Origin: Acidobacteriota bacterium
Lineage (GTDB): Bacteria > Acidobacteriota > UBA6911
Length of the DNA: 39,847 bases
Assembly (NCBI GenBank): GCA_016934555.1
Contig: JAFGSS010000029.1
Coordinates: 1-39,847, forward strand
Direction: 5' to 3'
This document shows positions 7,901-16,100 of the stretch, piece after piece (the stretch's first letter is position 1; each line of letters begins with the position of its first letter). A model generated the notes under the pieces. It was not told the origin of the DNA. It saw nothing but the letters and a program-made list of their open reading frames with translations, and did not search any database. The position numbers and the translations under genes are program-made.

Positions 7901-10689
7901 GCCAGCAGCATCCGCCAGACGGTGCGTACGATCGCGTCCAGGCTGAAGTACATTTCGTAAGGAAGGCATACCAGAGAGAACGCAGACTGTGCCAAATGCC
8001 TGGTGGCGCCGCGCGCCACGGTGGCGATGTGCTGCCGCAGCAATACATCGGCGGGCTTTTGAATCAGGTCCAGAATGCAGGCCGTCAGTGAGGGAATCAG
8101 AAGGATCCCGATGACCGACAGGAGCCAGGCTCCGGGTGACCGCAAGCCCGCCCAACCGAACAGCAACAGGGCCGTCAGCGCCGGAGGTACCAGGCTGCGG
8201 CGAAGATTGTCCGCGATTTTCCATGCCGAAAGGGCGCTGATCGGGTTTCTCCGGCGCCGCCCTTCAAACGCGGGAACGCGGGGCAGCAGCCATCCTGCAA
8301 TTTGCCAATCCCCTCGAATCCAGCGGTGACGGCGGCGCACGTCCATGCCGTATCCCGAAGGATATTCATCGAACAGTTCCACATCGCTCAACAGGCCCGA
8401 CCTTGCGTAGCAGCCTTCCAGGAGATCGTGGCTCAGGATGCGGTTCTCCGGGAAATGTCCATGAATGGCTCTTTCGAATGCATCAACGTCGTAAATGCCT
8501 TTGCCGATAAAGGAGCCCTCGCGGAACAGGTCCTGATACACGTCCGAGACCGCGCGGGTATAGGGGTCGATGCCGGGCTCACTCCCGAAAAGACGCGCAT
8601 ATCGAGACCGGTTCACGCTGGGCAGACTCGCCGCCACGCGCGGCTGGAGGATGCCGTACCCGTCCCTTATGCGCTGTGCCTCCTCGTCATACACGGCGCG
8701 ATTCAGGGGATGCGCCATGCTGCCCACCAGCTTCCACGCGGAAGCTCGCGGCAGTTGCGTGTCCGTATCGAGCGTAATCACATACTTCACGTTCGATAAG
8801 ACCGAAGTGTCGCCGAGCACGGCGGTGAAAGGGTTTTCCGGGCCGCCGCGCAGAAGGGCGTTCAAATCCGTCAGCTTCCCGCGCTTGCGCTCATAGCCCA
8901 TCCAAACTCGCTCGTGGGGATTCCACCGGCGCCCGCGGTGAAACAGAAAGAACGGCGTGCCTTCAGCGCTCCCGTATTTTGCGTTCAGCTCTCCGATTCC
9001 ATTTCGGGCGCTCCGTAAAAGCGGTTCATCCCCGGGAGCCGTTTCTTCCGGAGCGTCGAGGAAATCGGTCAGGAGGCCGAAGTGAAGGTTCCGGTCCCGG
9101 TTCGCCAGGAATCGTACCTCGAGCGCTTCGACCAGGTCCTCGATGCCTTGAATATCCGTAAGCATGGTCGGGATCACAACCAGCGAGCGTGATTCCGGAG
9201 GAATCCCTTTTGAAAAGTCCATCCGCGGCAGCAGGTGCGGCGGTACCAGAAGCGCCGCCAGGCGGTTTACGAGCGCGACCGCCAGATGGCTCCCGCCCAA
9301 CAACGAGAGGGTGCCGATCAGGGCAAGCGGCCAGTGGTTCCATCCCCCCGCATGAGCCAGCGCCGTCAGCCACCCGGCGATAGCCGCGGTGAGCAGGAGG
9401 ATGGCGGCCAGGTAGAGGGGGAGCGCGAACCGGCTGGCCATGCGATCCATAATCCCGGACAGGGATCGGCTCACTTCGCAGGCGCGTTCGAGCTCCTGCA
9501 ATCCCTTGTCGATCAGGTAGAAGCCGACGTGAGCCTCTCGATGGTCGATCCCTTTGTGTGCAGCGGCGTCGAGTGCCAGTTGGACGGCGCTGCCGGCAAC
9601 CTCCTGCTCGGACCGGGGGCTGTTTTTGGCCATCCTCTCGACTGCATGACGGTAGCGATCGCGGGTGAAGAAATCCATCCTGCCGTAAGCTCCTCCCGGA
9701 TCCCGGCGCAGGGTCTGCTCGACGACACTCATCGTCTCGACGAATTCCCGCCAGTCCATCGTTGCCAGGAAACGGAGGCTGCCGATGCTGTTGCCAATGG
9801 ATACCTGATCGGCGGCCTGTTGCTGATTTTCGGACTGCACCAGCTTGTCGATCGTCAGGCTCGTTTCGGAGAGCTGCTGTTCGATCCAGGTAAGGGGGAG
9901 TGCCAGGGCCGCGCTCTGTCCCTGCAACCGGCGCGCAAACTCCGCGACAAACGAACTGCATATCGGGGGATGGGAACGGGCCATGTCGGCGATTGCCAGA
10001 ATCAGGTCCTTGGGATTCCGGTCGGCGACTTCCAGCATCCGGTCCGCCCAGTAGTCGGCGAAGTTGCGGTCTGTCCGGTCGATGGCGATCCGCAGCGCGA
10101 TGCGGCGCAGGTTTTCAATCAGCGCCAGACGCAGCATGATCGGGATCGCCCACAGTTCGCCCAGTTTCAGGGGAGTTTCGGTCTGGTAGGCCGCTACAAA
10201 ACCGCCGAGGCTCTCGCTGTCCACCCGGCCGTCGCCATGGGCGATCGTTTCCAGGGCAATGTCATAAACGCGCGGGAGTCCCGCCGAGAGGCCATCGCGC
10301 AGGCGCGGAAGTTCTGCGCTGTACCCCTTTGGCAGATGTCGTCTGGCGGTGCTTATCTGCTCTTCGATCAGATAGAAGTTGTCGAGCAGCCACTCGCCCG
10401 CCGGCGTAATCCGGCGGCTGTCCCGGACGGCATCCTCGAGCAGGTTCCGGACCTCGACGAGGACTCTTTCGTTCTCCGCCAGCCGGGTAAGGAGGCGGCC
10501 TGCCTTGCCTCCCACGCTCAATGTGTGCAGGCGCGCCAGGGTCCTGCCATACGGCTCCATCTGTGCGCGGCTGAAGAGCTCGGATCGCAGCAGGGGCTCG
10601 TTGTTCTTATATTTCCGCGCCGGGCCATGTCGGCGGGGTCTTTTCCGCGATGGCCCCAGATTCCCGATAAATGACAAGATGGGCTTCAA
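1963..10689 (-). CDS. ndvB: Cyclic beta-1,2-glucan synthase, NdvB-type (GT84-glycoamylase-GH94)
   Basis: The protein has about 2,908 residues from TTG 10689, which has AGGGGGAG 8 nt upstream; the usual length of this family is 2,800-2,900. An in-frame ATG at 10869 would add 60 atypical residues. The layout is an N-terminal helical region opening with PLLRSELFSRAQMEPY, membrane helices (near residue 440 and again near 870-1,100), a GT84 glycosyltransferase domain with the DTDTQLPR acid motif near residue 641 and RRHRWIRGDWQI, a glycoamylase-like domain (about 1,330-1,560), a paired beta-sandwich region, and a C-terminal GH94 phosphorylase domain with GSGDWNDGMN near 2,580. In known systems the inner-membrane enzyme polymerises UDP-glucose into beta-1,2-glucan, trims it by phosphorolysis and cyclises it; the products are periplasmic glucans for osmoadaptation and host contact. 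No NdvA-type exporter is in the window. It is divergent from the sugar transferase. Confidence 0.95.
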   Translation of the reverse strand: MKPILSFIGNLGPSRKRPRRHGPARKYKNNEPLLRSELFSRAQMEPYGRTLARLHTLSVGGKAGRLLTRLAENERVLVEVRNLLEDAVRDSRRITPAGEWLLDNFYLIEEQISTARRHLPKGYSAELPRLRDGLSAGLPRVYDIALETIAHGDGRVDSESLGGFVAAYQTETPLKLGELWAIPIMLRLALIENLRRIALRIAIDRTDRNFADYWADRMLEVADRNPKDLILAIADMARSHPPICSSFVAEFARRLQGQSAALALPLTWIEQQLSETSLTIDKLVQSENQQQAADQVSIGNSIGSLRFLATMDWREFVETMSVVEQTLRRDPGGAYGRMDFFTRDRYRHAVERMAKNSPRSEQEVAGSAVQLALDAAAHKGIDHREAHVGFYLIDKGLQELERACEVSRSLSGIMDRMASRFALPLYLAAILLLTAAIAGWLTALAHAGGWNHWPLALIGTLSLLGGSHLAVALVNRLAALLVPPHLLPRMDFSKGIPPESRSLVVIPTMLTDIQGIEDLVEALEVRFLANRDRNLHFGLLTDFLDAPEETAPGDEPLLRSARNGIGELNAKYGSAEGTPFFLFHRGRRWNPHERVWMGYERKRGKLTDLNALLRGGPENPFTAVLGDTSVLSNVKYVITLDTDTQLPRASAWKLVGSMAHPLNRAVYDEEAQRIRDGYGILQPRVAASLPSVNRSRYARLFGSEPGIDPYTRAVSDVYQDLFREGSFIGKGIYDVDAFERAIHGHFPENRILSHDLLEGCYARSGLLSDVELFDEYPSGYGMDVRRRHRWIRGDWQIAGWLLPRVPAFEGRRRRNPISALSAWKIADNLRRSLVPPALTALLLFGWAGLRSPGAWLLSVIGILLIPSLTACILDLIQKPADVLLRQHIATVARGATRHLAQSAFSLVCLPYEMYFSLDAIVRTVWRMLLAHRRLLEWSPSGQPNPRDHGGLVAFCRALWIGPAVAAAAAALLALSRPAALGSAAPLLALWFVSPFCAWWFSRPPARRTAQLTAVQILFLRKLARKTWAYFETFVGPEDHWLPPDNYQEHPAATLAHRTSPTNMGLALLSNLSAFDFGYIPAGQLMERTEKALHTMGALERHRGHFYNWYDTQSLKPLLPMYISTVDSGNLAGHLLTLRQGLLALPDNAIVGPQLFDGLNDTLRILADAAGGAAPGELARMQKDLASGSRPTTLMAACRQLERLTASASVLVDAFGTGSTESQSQLWALALLRQCRLAFEELTYLAPWVLPPTSPESTPEIPGIDGIPTLRQLAGLGAPLPPLTPAGRDPGAVAGAPEDPPGFRQLAAEAARRASARMTAIERMVRISGELADIEYDFLFDKASHLLTIGYNVTEHRRDSSYYDLLASEARLCCFVAIAQGKLPQESWFALGRLLTAADGKPVLLSWSGSMFEYLMPLLVMPSYDNTLLDRSCIAAVDRQIAYGKKREVPWGISESGYNAIDVHLNYQYRAFGVPGLGLKRGLADDMVVAPYASALALMVAPEEACLNLQTLAAEGFEGKYGFYEAIDYTPSRVPRGQPHGLVRSFMVHHQGMSLLSLAHLLLGRPMQKRFQSDVSFQATMLLLQERVPRAMAFYSRTAESPDFGTTAEGIETPVRVFHNPDTPIPEVQLLSNGRYHVMVTNAGGGYSRWKDLSVTRWREDTTCDNWGTFCYIRDTTTGKFWANTCQPAPRRSQTYEAVFSEGRAEFRTSGRDLDTHTEIAVSPEDDIELRRIHITNRSRIRRALDVTSYAEIALASPAADALHPAFSNLFVQTEIVRPQHAILATRRPRSVEEKAPWMFHLVAVHGVEGGAVSYETDRMAFLGRGHTVADPHAMTGAWELSGSEGSVLDPIAAIRRHMALDPEETATVNIVTGVGETRAICLALVDKYQDQRMADRVFDLAWTHSQVLLRQLNATEADAQMYARLAGSITYANSSLRADASILVRNARGQSGLWGYAISGDLPIVLVRIADRANIDLVRRLVQAHAYWRLKGLAVDMVIWNEDHAGYRQGLQEQILGLVAAGTEANVADRPGGVFVRTAEQMSEEDRILLQTVARAIISDGRGSLADQIDGHSPVASIPPNLTPARMRPTEIAPSAPQPRPDLLFFNGLGGFTPDGREYVITTSQGQAAPAPWTNVLANPMFGTIVSESGGACTWGDNAREFRITPWNNDPVSDSSGEAFYLRDEERGPFWSPTPLPSPGATPYASRHGFGYSVFEHAEFGIRTEMWVYVALDAPVKFTVLKVRNESGRTRRLSATGYLEWVLGDLRSKSAMHIVTEVDPDGTALFARNPFNVEFADRVAFFDVDQASRSFSGDRREFLGRNGTLRSPAAMKRSGLSGRVGAALDPCAAVQVPFELADGQECEILFRLGAGRDAHDARALAHRFRGPAAARRELEAVWHYWNHTLGAVQVETPDRSLDVLANGWLLYQTIASRLWARTGFYQPGGAFGFRDQLQDVMALIHAEPRLVREHLLRSAARQFPEGDVQHWWHPPSGRGVRTHCSDDFLWLPLATSRYVSSTGDTGVLEEPVPFIEGRPVGAEEDSYYDLPAPSEERASLYDHCVRSILRGLRFGEHGLPLIGSGDWNDGMNLVGEHGRGESVWLGFFLHEVLRRFEPVARGHGDVPFSERCRLEADAVRRNLELNGWDGAWYRRAYFDDGSPLGSAGNPECQIDSIAQSWAVLSGAGEVERSRMAMEAVDRRLVRRDHGLVQLLDPPFDTSGMNPGYIKGYVPGVRENGGQYTHAAIWAAMAFAALGDSRRAWELLPMINPINHAMTSDSVAVYKAEPYSVAADIYALSPHTGRGGWTWYTGSAGWMYRLVLESLLGLKLEADTLSFAPCLPADWKTYTIHYRYRETVYHITVLQTHGEKGAMTVTVDGIRQEGPYVSLVDDRREHTVEAKVSVVGGGRKG

Positions 10690-10723
10690 TGCAGGTCTCC
10701 CCCTTTTGTGCCGGAATTTTCCC

Positions 10724-10746
10724 CGGACCCATCGGGGATGGGACCG
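10724..10746. promoter_or_regulatory. Inverted repeat in the glucan synthase leader
   Basis: The arms CGGaCCCATC and GATGGGaCCG surround GGG, symmetric apart from one A/A pair, 34 nt upstream of the TTG start of the glucan synthase and inside the 249-nt divergent region shared with the sugar transferase. It could be an operator or an mRNA stem-loop. No convincing -35/-10 pair was found in this intergenic region on either strand. Confidence 0.4.
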
Positions 10747-10938
10747 ACTGACAGGACTTGTACCATGAGGGCACGGGGGCGTCAGTTCACTATTGCACAC
10801 AAAGGGGTGGATCGAAGTCTCCGTTACCCTGCGTCCGGAGTGAGCAAATGTGGACATAGGCGTGTGCAAACGGGTGCAGATTTAAAAAGCGCTTCGGAAA
10901 TAATGGGGGAGGCTGCAACACACCCGAGGCACGTCATC

Positions 10939-12318
10939 ATGCTGAGTTTTTTGAGCTTAAGGAAGTTCGGAACGGTTGTTCTCGAATACGCGATGCTGGC
11001 GGGACTGATCCTTTATGTCTGGCTCGTTTCTCTTCAGGATTCCGTGGCGCAGCCTCCCCATGTGGGTCTCATCGCCTTCAAGGCGCTGTGCATCGCCATG
11101 ATATTTCAGATCTTTCTGCACTTGAGCGACGCACGCGACTACCGGAGGACGCGGAGGCTGTCTGCAAGCATGATGCGGGTGGCGAAGGCGCTGCTGCTGG
11201 CCTCCCTGACCCTCTGGGCCTCATGCCTCCTGTTTCCGCACCTGCTCGTCGGGCATGAAACCCTTGCGCGCATTCTGGTGGCAAGCTCCGTCTTCCTGGT
11301 GGCCTGGTACGCGCTGGTGCGCTGCTATTTCCATAGCCGGGTCCCCCGGTCCAACATTGTCCTGCTCGGAACAGGCCGGCTGGCGCGCGAGCTGGTACGC
11401 GAAATTCTCCGCCGGCCGGAGCTGGGCATCGGGGTGAGCGGTTTCCTGGGCGACGATCCGGCGTTGGTGGGTGTATCCATCGTCAACCCGAAGGTGATCG
11501 GACTCTACGGAGAGCTTCAGCGGATCGTTTCCACTGAAAAGGTGGATCGGGTCGTGGTGGAGCTGGAAAACCGCCGCGGGCAGCTCCCCATCGATGCGCT
11601 GCTGAAGCTCAAGACCCAGAACATCCGCGTAGAGGAAGCGGCTTCGCTTTACGAGCGCGTCACCGGGAAGATCGCGGTGGAAAATCTGAAGCCGAGCTGG
11701 ATGATTTTCAATCCGGGCTTCGAGTTGTCAAGGCGGCACGCGAGGGCGGCGCGGATCCTTTCGGTCCTGCTGTCCCTGACGGCGCTCCTGATCCTGTCTC
11801 CCGTCATCCTGCCGGTCATGATTCTGATCAGGCTGGATTCGCCGGGCCCGGTATTTTTCCGGCAGGAAAGGGTGGGGAGAAACGGGAAGCCGTTCATCCT
11901 GTGGAAATTCCGCTCCATGTGCATGCACGCGGAGCGCGAGACGGGACCCGTGTGGGCGAAAAGGAACGATCCCCGGGTCACACGCCTGGGCCGGTTCCTG
12001 CGCCGGTCCCGGCTGGATGAGGTGCCGCAGCTCTACAATGTCCTTCATGGAGACATGAGTCTCATCGGACCGCGTCCGGAGCGCCCCGGCTTCGTGAAGG
12101 AGCTTTGTGCAACGACGCCCTATTACAAGATCCGGCACGCGGTGATGCCGGGGCTGACCGGGTGGGCCCAGATCAACTACGCGTACGCCAACTCCATCGA
12201 GGATTCGGTGGAAAAATTGCAGTACGATCTGTTCTACGTCAAGCACAGGTCGATAGCCCTCGATTTGATCATCGCCTTCGAGACCATCAAGACCATCCTC
12301 GTCCGCCCCGGTTCCTGA
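10939..12318 (+). CDS. Polyprenyl glycosylphosphotransferase (exopolysaccharide sugar transferase)
   Basis: The protein has 459 residues from ATG 10939 (GAGG 10 nt upstream). The open frame extends back to 10708 but that part lacks protein character. The N-terminal half has four to five membrane helices, then a Rossmann-like segment with VLLGTGRLARELVREIL (CoA-binding-like fold). The C-terminal half is the bacterial sugar-transferase domain: a membrane-dipping helix, then GPVFFRQERVGRNGKPF, KFRSM, RVTRLGRFLRRSRLDEVPQL, NVLHGDMSLIGPRPERP and PGLTGWAQINY. Such enzymes transfer a sugar-1-phosphate from a nucleotide sugar to undecaprenyl phosphate, the first step in building an exopolysaccharide repeat unit. 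Length and layout resemble the EpsB-like transferases of PEP-CTERM/exosortase organisms. No other polysaccharide assembly genes are nearby, so its product is not identifiable here. Confidence 0.93.
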   Translation: MLSFLSLRKFGTVVLEYAMLAGLILYVWLVSLQDSVAQPPHVGLIAFKALCIAMIFQIFLHLSDARDYRRTRRLSASMMRVAKALLLASLTLWASCLLFPHLLVGHETLARILVASSVFLVAWYALVRCYFHSRVPRSNIVLLGTGRLARELVREILRRPELGIGVSGFLGDDPALVGVSIVNPKVIGLYGELQRIVSTEKVDRVVVELENRRGQLPIDALLKLKTQNIRVEEAASLYERVTGKIAVENLKPSWMIFNPGFELSRRHARAARILSVLLSLTALLILSPVILPVMILIRLDSPGPVFFRQERVGRNGKPFILWKFRSMCMHAERETGPVWAKRNDPRVTRLGRFLRRSRLDEVPQLYNVLHGDMSLIGPRPERPGFVKELCATTPYYKIRHAVMPGLTGWAQINYAYANSIEDSVEKLQYDLFYVKHRSIALDLIIAFETIKTILVRPGS

Positions 12319-12368
12319 AAGCGGTCCCGCGCGCCCCATGCCCTTCCGTCGGCCAGGCTCTTTTCCTT

Positions 12369-12396
12369 GCAGAACTAGGCGCCCGCCTAGTTCTGC
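12369..12396. promoter_or_regulatory. Perfect 28-bp dyad between sugar transferase and Crp/Fnr gene
   Basis: The arms GCAGAACTAGGCG and CGCCTAGTTCTGC are perfect 13-nt inverted copies around CC. It starts 50 nt after the sugar-transferase stop and ends 112 nt before the regulator ATG. It may be a terminator, but no T-run follows (GCGCGGGCG instead), so a dimeric-protein operator, possibly autoregulatory for the Crp/Fnr protein, is equally possible. Confidence 0.6.
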
Positions 12397-12508
12397 GCGC
12401 GGGCGTTTCCTGTTACGCTGTTTATGGCATGGAAGCAGGATCGGTGCCGAGCGGGTGGACTGCAGTGTTCTCTTTTCCACCCACCCATTCCCTGGGAGGG
12501 AGAATACC

Positions 12509-13165
12509 ATGGCAACACAACAGGAAGCGCCTGTCAATTGGGAATCGGTTCTCGACGGCATTTTCCGCGGGAAAACCGTAATCGAATGCGGGGAGGGACG
12601 AAACGTCTACCGCCAGGGACAACCTGCGGACTCCCTTTATTATATCCGGAAGGGCAAGGTCAAGCTGACGGTCATTTCTCCCGAGGGCAAGGAGGCGATT
12701 GTCGCCGTTCTGGGCGCCGGCGATTTCTTCGGCGACGGATGCCTCGCCGGACAGCATTTGCGGATCGCAACGGCGGTGGCGATGGCCGATTGCACCTTGG
12801 ACAAGATTGACAAACCGTTGATGGCCCGCATCCTTCACGAGCATCACGATATTTCGGAGTTGTTCGTCAGGCACCTGCTGTCGCGCAACATCCGATACGA
12901 GGCGGACCTTATCGACCAGCTGTTCAACTCCAGCGAGAAGCGCCTGGCCCGCATTCTCCTGCTGATTTCCAATTTCGGCAAGGAAAGCAAATCGGAACCC
13001 GTGATCCCCAAGATCAATCAGGACACCCTGGCGCAAATGGTCGGTACGACCCGGTCCCGGGTCAGCCATTTCATGAACAGGTTCCGGGAGCACGGATTTA
13101 TCGACTACGATGACGGCGGTTTGACCGTGCATAGCGGCCTCCTGACAGTGGTTCTTCATGACTGA
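12509..13165 (+). CDS. Crp/Fnr-family transcription regulator
   Basis: The protein has 218 residues from ATG 12509, preceded by GGGAGGGAG about 6 nt away; the upstream in-frame extension to 12338 crosses the dyad and is rejected. Residues about 15-125 form a cyclic-nucleotide-binding beta-roll (GRNVYRQGQPADSLYYIRKG, VKLTVISPEGKEAIVAVLGA, GDFFGDGCL). A long dimerisation helix follows, and a winged helix-turn-helix at about 165-205 contains INQDTLAQMVGTTRSRVSHF and MNRFREHGFIDYD. No N-terminal Cys cluster is present, so it is not a classical oxygen-sensing Fnr; whether the roll binds cAMP is not clear because the phosphate-binding Arg-Ser signature of true Crp is replaced (LRIATAVAMADC). It sits between the sugar transferase and the sensor kinase, so it may control either. 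Confidence 0.92.
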   Translation: MATQQEAPVNWESVLDGIFRGKTVIECGEGRNVYRQGQPADSLYYIRKGKVKLTVISPEGKEAIVAVLGAGDFFGDGCLAGQHLRIATAVAMADCTLDKIDKPLMARILHEHHDISELFVRHLLSRNIRYEADLIDQLFNSSEKRLARILLLISNFGKESKSEPVIPKINQDTLAQMVGTTRSRVSHFMNRFREHGFIDYDDGGLTVHSGLLTVVLHD

Positions 13166-13182
13166 GCATCCCCGTTGCGCAT

Positions 13183-16100
13183 ATGCGGCGATTGACGCGG
13201 CGCTCGCAGGGGATGCATAATCCACAAGTCCATTCGGGTTTCGAAGACACTGACGCGGCTCAAGAAACGAAGGCAATCGTGGGAAGCCCCAAAAAAATGT
13301 CGCGGAGCACCGCCGCCGCCGATCCGGGGGCGGCGGAGAACAAAGCGGACGGGAAGGCCGGATCAGCCGAAGCCCTGCCGGAAGGCGACACCCCGGGCGC
13401 GGGCGACCGCGAGGATGAGGATGCGCGGATACCGGCCGCATTCCCCATCGTCGGAATCGGTGCATCCGCCGGGGGGCTGGAGGCCTTTAAGGGACTCCTG
13501 CAACACCTCCCGGTCGACGCCGGTATGGCCTTCGTCTTCGTCCAGCATCTCGCTGCCGGGCATGCCAGCATGCTGCCTTCGCTCCTGTCCCGGACCACGA
13601 AGATGCCTGTTTTGGAGGTCCGGCACGGCATGCCGGTGGAGCCCGACCGCGTTTACATCATCCCCGCCAACACGTTGATGAGCGTTGCCTCCGGCGTCCT
13701 GAAACTGGAACCTCGTCCGGAGGAGCACGGGGCGCCGAGGCCGATCGACTACTTCCTCCGCTCCCTGGCGGCGGACCGGAAAGCGGACGCGATCGGGGTG
13801 ATCATGTCGGGCGCGGATTCGGATGGCGCCCTGGGTCTTCAGGCCATACGTGACGAGGGCGGCATCGCGATCGTTCAATCCGAGAGTTCGGCCAGGCATC
13901 CCGAAATGCCGAGAGCCGCCCTCGCAGCCGGGGTCGTGGATTTGGTGTTGTCCCCGGAGGAAATAGGGGACGCGCTGGGGAGGTTCGGAAGGAAGCCTTC
14001 GCCGACCGGAGAGGAATTATCGGGGGATCCCGCCAATGAGCGCGGCGAAGAAGATCCGCTGAACCGGATCCTGGCGCTGGTCAGGGGCGCCTCCGGCGTC
14101 GATTTTCGAGGCTACAAGCGTGGAACCGTCCAGCGACGCATCCATCGCCGAATGATTCTGCAAGGGCACGAGGATTTGGAGACCTACGGTTCGGTCCTGG
14201 AGTCCCATCGCTCGGAACTGCAGATGCTGTTCGAGGACATGCTCATCCCGGTCACCGGCTTCTTCCGCGATCCCGAAACTTTTCAGGCGCTCCAGGACCG
14301 TTTGCTGCCCCGTTTGTGGCGCGAACGGGAAGCGGGTAAACCCCTGCGCCTGTGGGTGCCCGGCTGTTCGACGGGCGAGGAAGCCTACTCGATCGCCATG
14401 TGCCTGATCGAAACCATGCAGGCATCGTCAGTATCGCCCCCCGTTCAGATTTTCGCCACCGACCTCAGCGAGCATGGAATTTCGGCCGCCCGGGCCGCCA
14501 TCTACCCGGAGCGGCAGGTCGCCAGGCTCTCACCGGAACGAAAGGCGCGCTTTTTCCGGCGCGTGGAAAACGGCTATCAGGTCATCAAGCCGATTCGCGA
14601 AATGTGCGTCTTCGCGCGCCACAATCTGCTGGCGGACCCGCCGTACTCCCGTCTGGATCTGATCAGCTGCCGGAATGTCCTGATCTATCTCCGCGCGGAT
14701 TTGCAGAGCAGGGTGATGGCCACCTTTCACTTTGCCCTGAGGCCGGGAGGCTATCTTCTGTTGGGTCATTCGGAAGGAGTGCAACGCTTCGAGGAGTTGT
14801 TTGCGGCGATGGATGCCCAGCACAAGGTTTACGTCAGGAAGCCCGGCGGCGAGCATGGCGGCATGGAAATCGTGCGCGGGAGCGCCGCGGGGGAACCGCC
14901 CGGAAACCTCACCCCGGCGCCCTCCTGCCGTCGGCAGAGAACGGAGCAGGGGGAACTGGAGAAGGCGGCCGAACGTCTCGTCCTGTCCGAGTACGGACCG
15001 GCATGGGTGATCGTGAACGATCGTTTTGAAATTCTGCACGTGCAGGGGGATACCAGTTCCTTTTTACGGCTGGCACCCGGCCGGGCCACGCATGACTTGA
15101 TGAAAATGACCCGGGAATGCATTCGGGGCGAGTTGCGGAAGTTGATGGCCCGGGCAAGGAGTGAAAAGCACCGGATTCAGTCGGCCGTTTTTCAGGCGAG
15201 CGACGGCGGCGAAATCCGCAGCATCCGGCTGGAGGTGCGTCGGATCGCCGGTTCGGAGGGGCAGGACGGCCGATGGCTGGTTTTGTTCTTTGCCCCGGGA
15301 TCCGACAAGGAAATGGAGCCCGGGGGGTTCCGAAGCGGCCAGGCGCGCCCGGACTCCGGGGCGGATGCCATCGAGGTGGAGCGGCTCCGACAGGAACTCC
15401 TGCTGACCAGCCAGCATATGCAGTCCCTGATTGATGAACGGGACGCGGCCAACCAGGATATCACTTCCGCAAATGAGGAAATCCAGTCCAGCAACGAGGA
15501 ACTGCAGAGCATCAACGAGGAGCTGGAAACTTCGAAAGAGGAGCTGCAGGCAAGCAACGAGGAACTCAACACCCTTAACGAAGAACTGCATAACCGGAAC
15601 AGGGAATTGAGCCGCCTCAGCGACGACCTGTCCAATCTTCTGAGCAGCACCACCATACCGATTTTGATGCTCGACAACGAATTGCACCTGCGCAGGGTGA
15701 CGGCCGCGGCCGAAAAGAGCTTCCATATTCGGGCCGGCGACATCGGGCTGCCGTTTGAGAGCATCCGGCGGCGGCTGAAGGTCGATGGCCTGGAGCCGAT
15801 GATGCGGCGCGTGATGGAGACGCTGAGCGCGGAAGAGCTGGAGGTGCAGGATCTCGACCAACGCTGGTATCAATTGGCCATCCGCCCGTACCGGACCGCG
15901 GGCAACCGGATCGAGGGCGTGGTGCTCACACTCATCGACATCGACCAGATCCGGCAAGCGCAGATCCGGGCCGACGCCGCGCGTGATTTCGCGGAGTCGG
16001 TGGTCGAGTCGGTGCAAACGCCCCTGGTGGTGCTGCGCGGCGACCTGCGGATCAGGAAGGCGAACCGCGCCTTTTGCGAGTCCTACGGATTGGAGGCTGC

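Noticed and set aside
9235-10674. 479-codon plus-strand frame inside the glucan synthase region
   Set aside because: It is antisense to conserved NdvB N-terminal sequence, with no motif in the translation.
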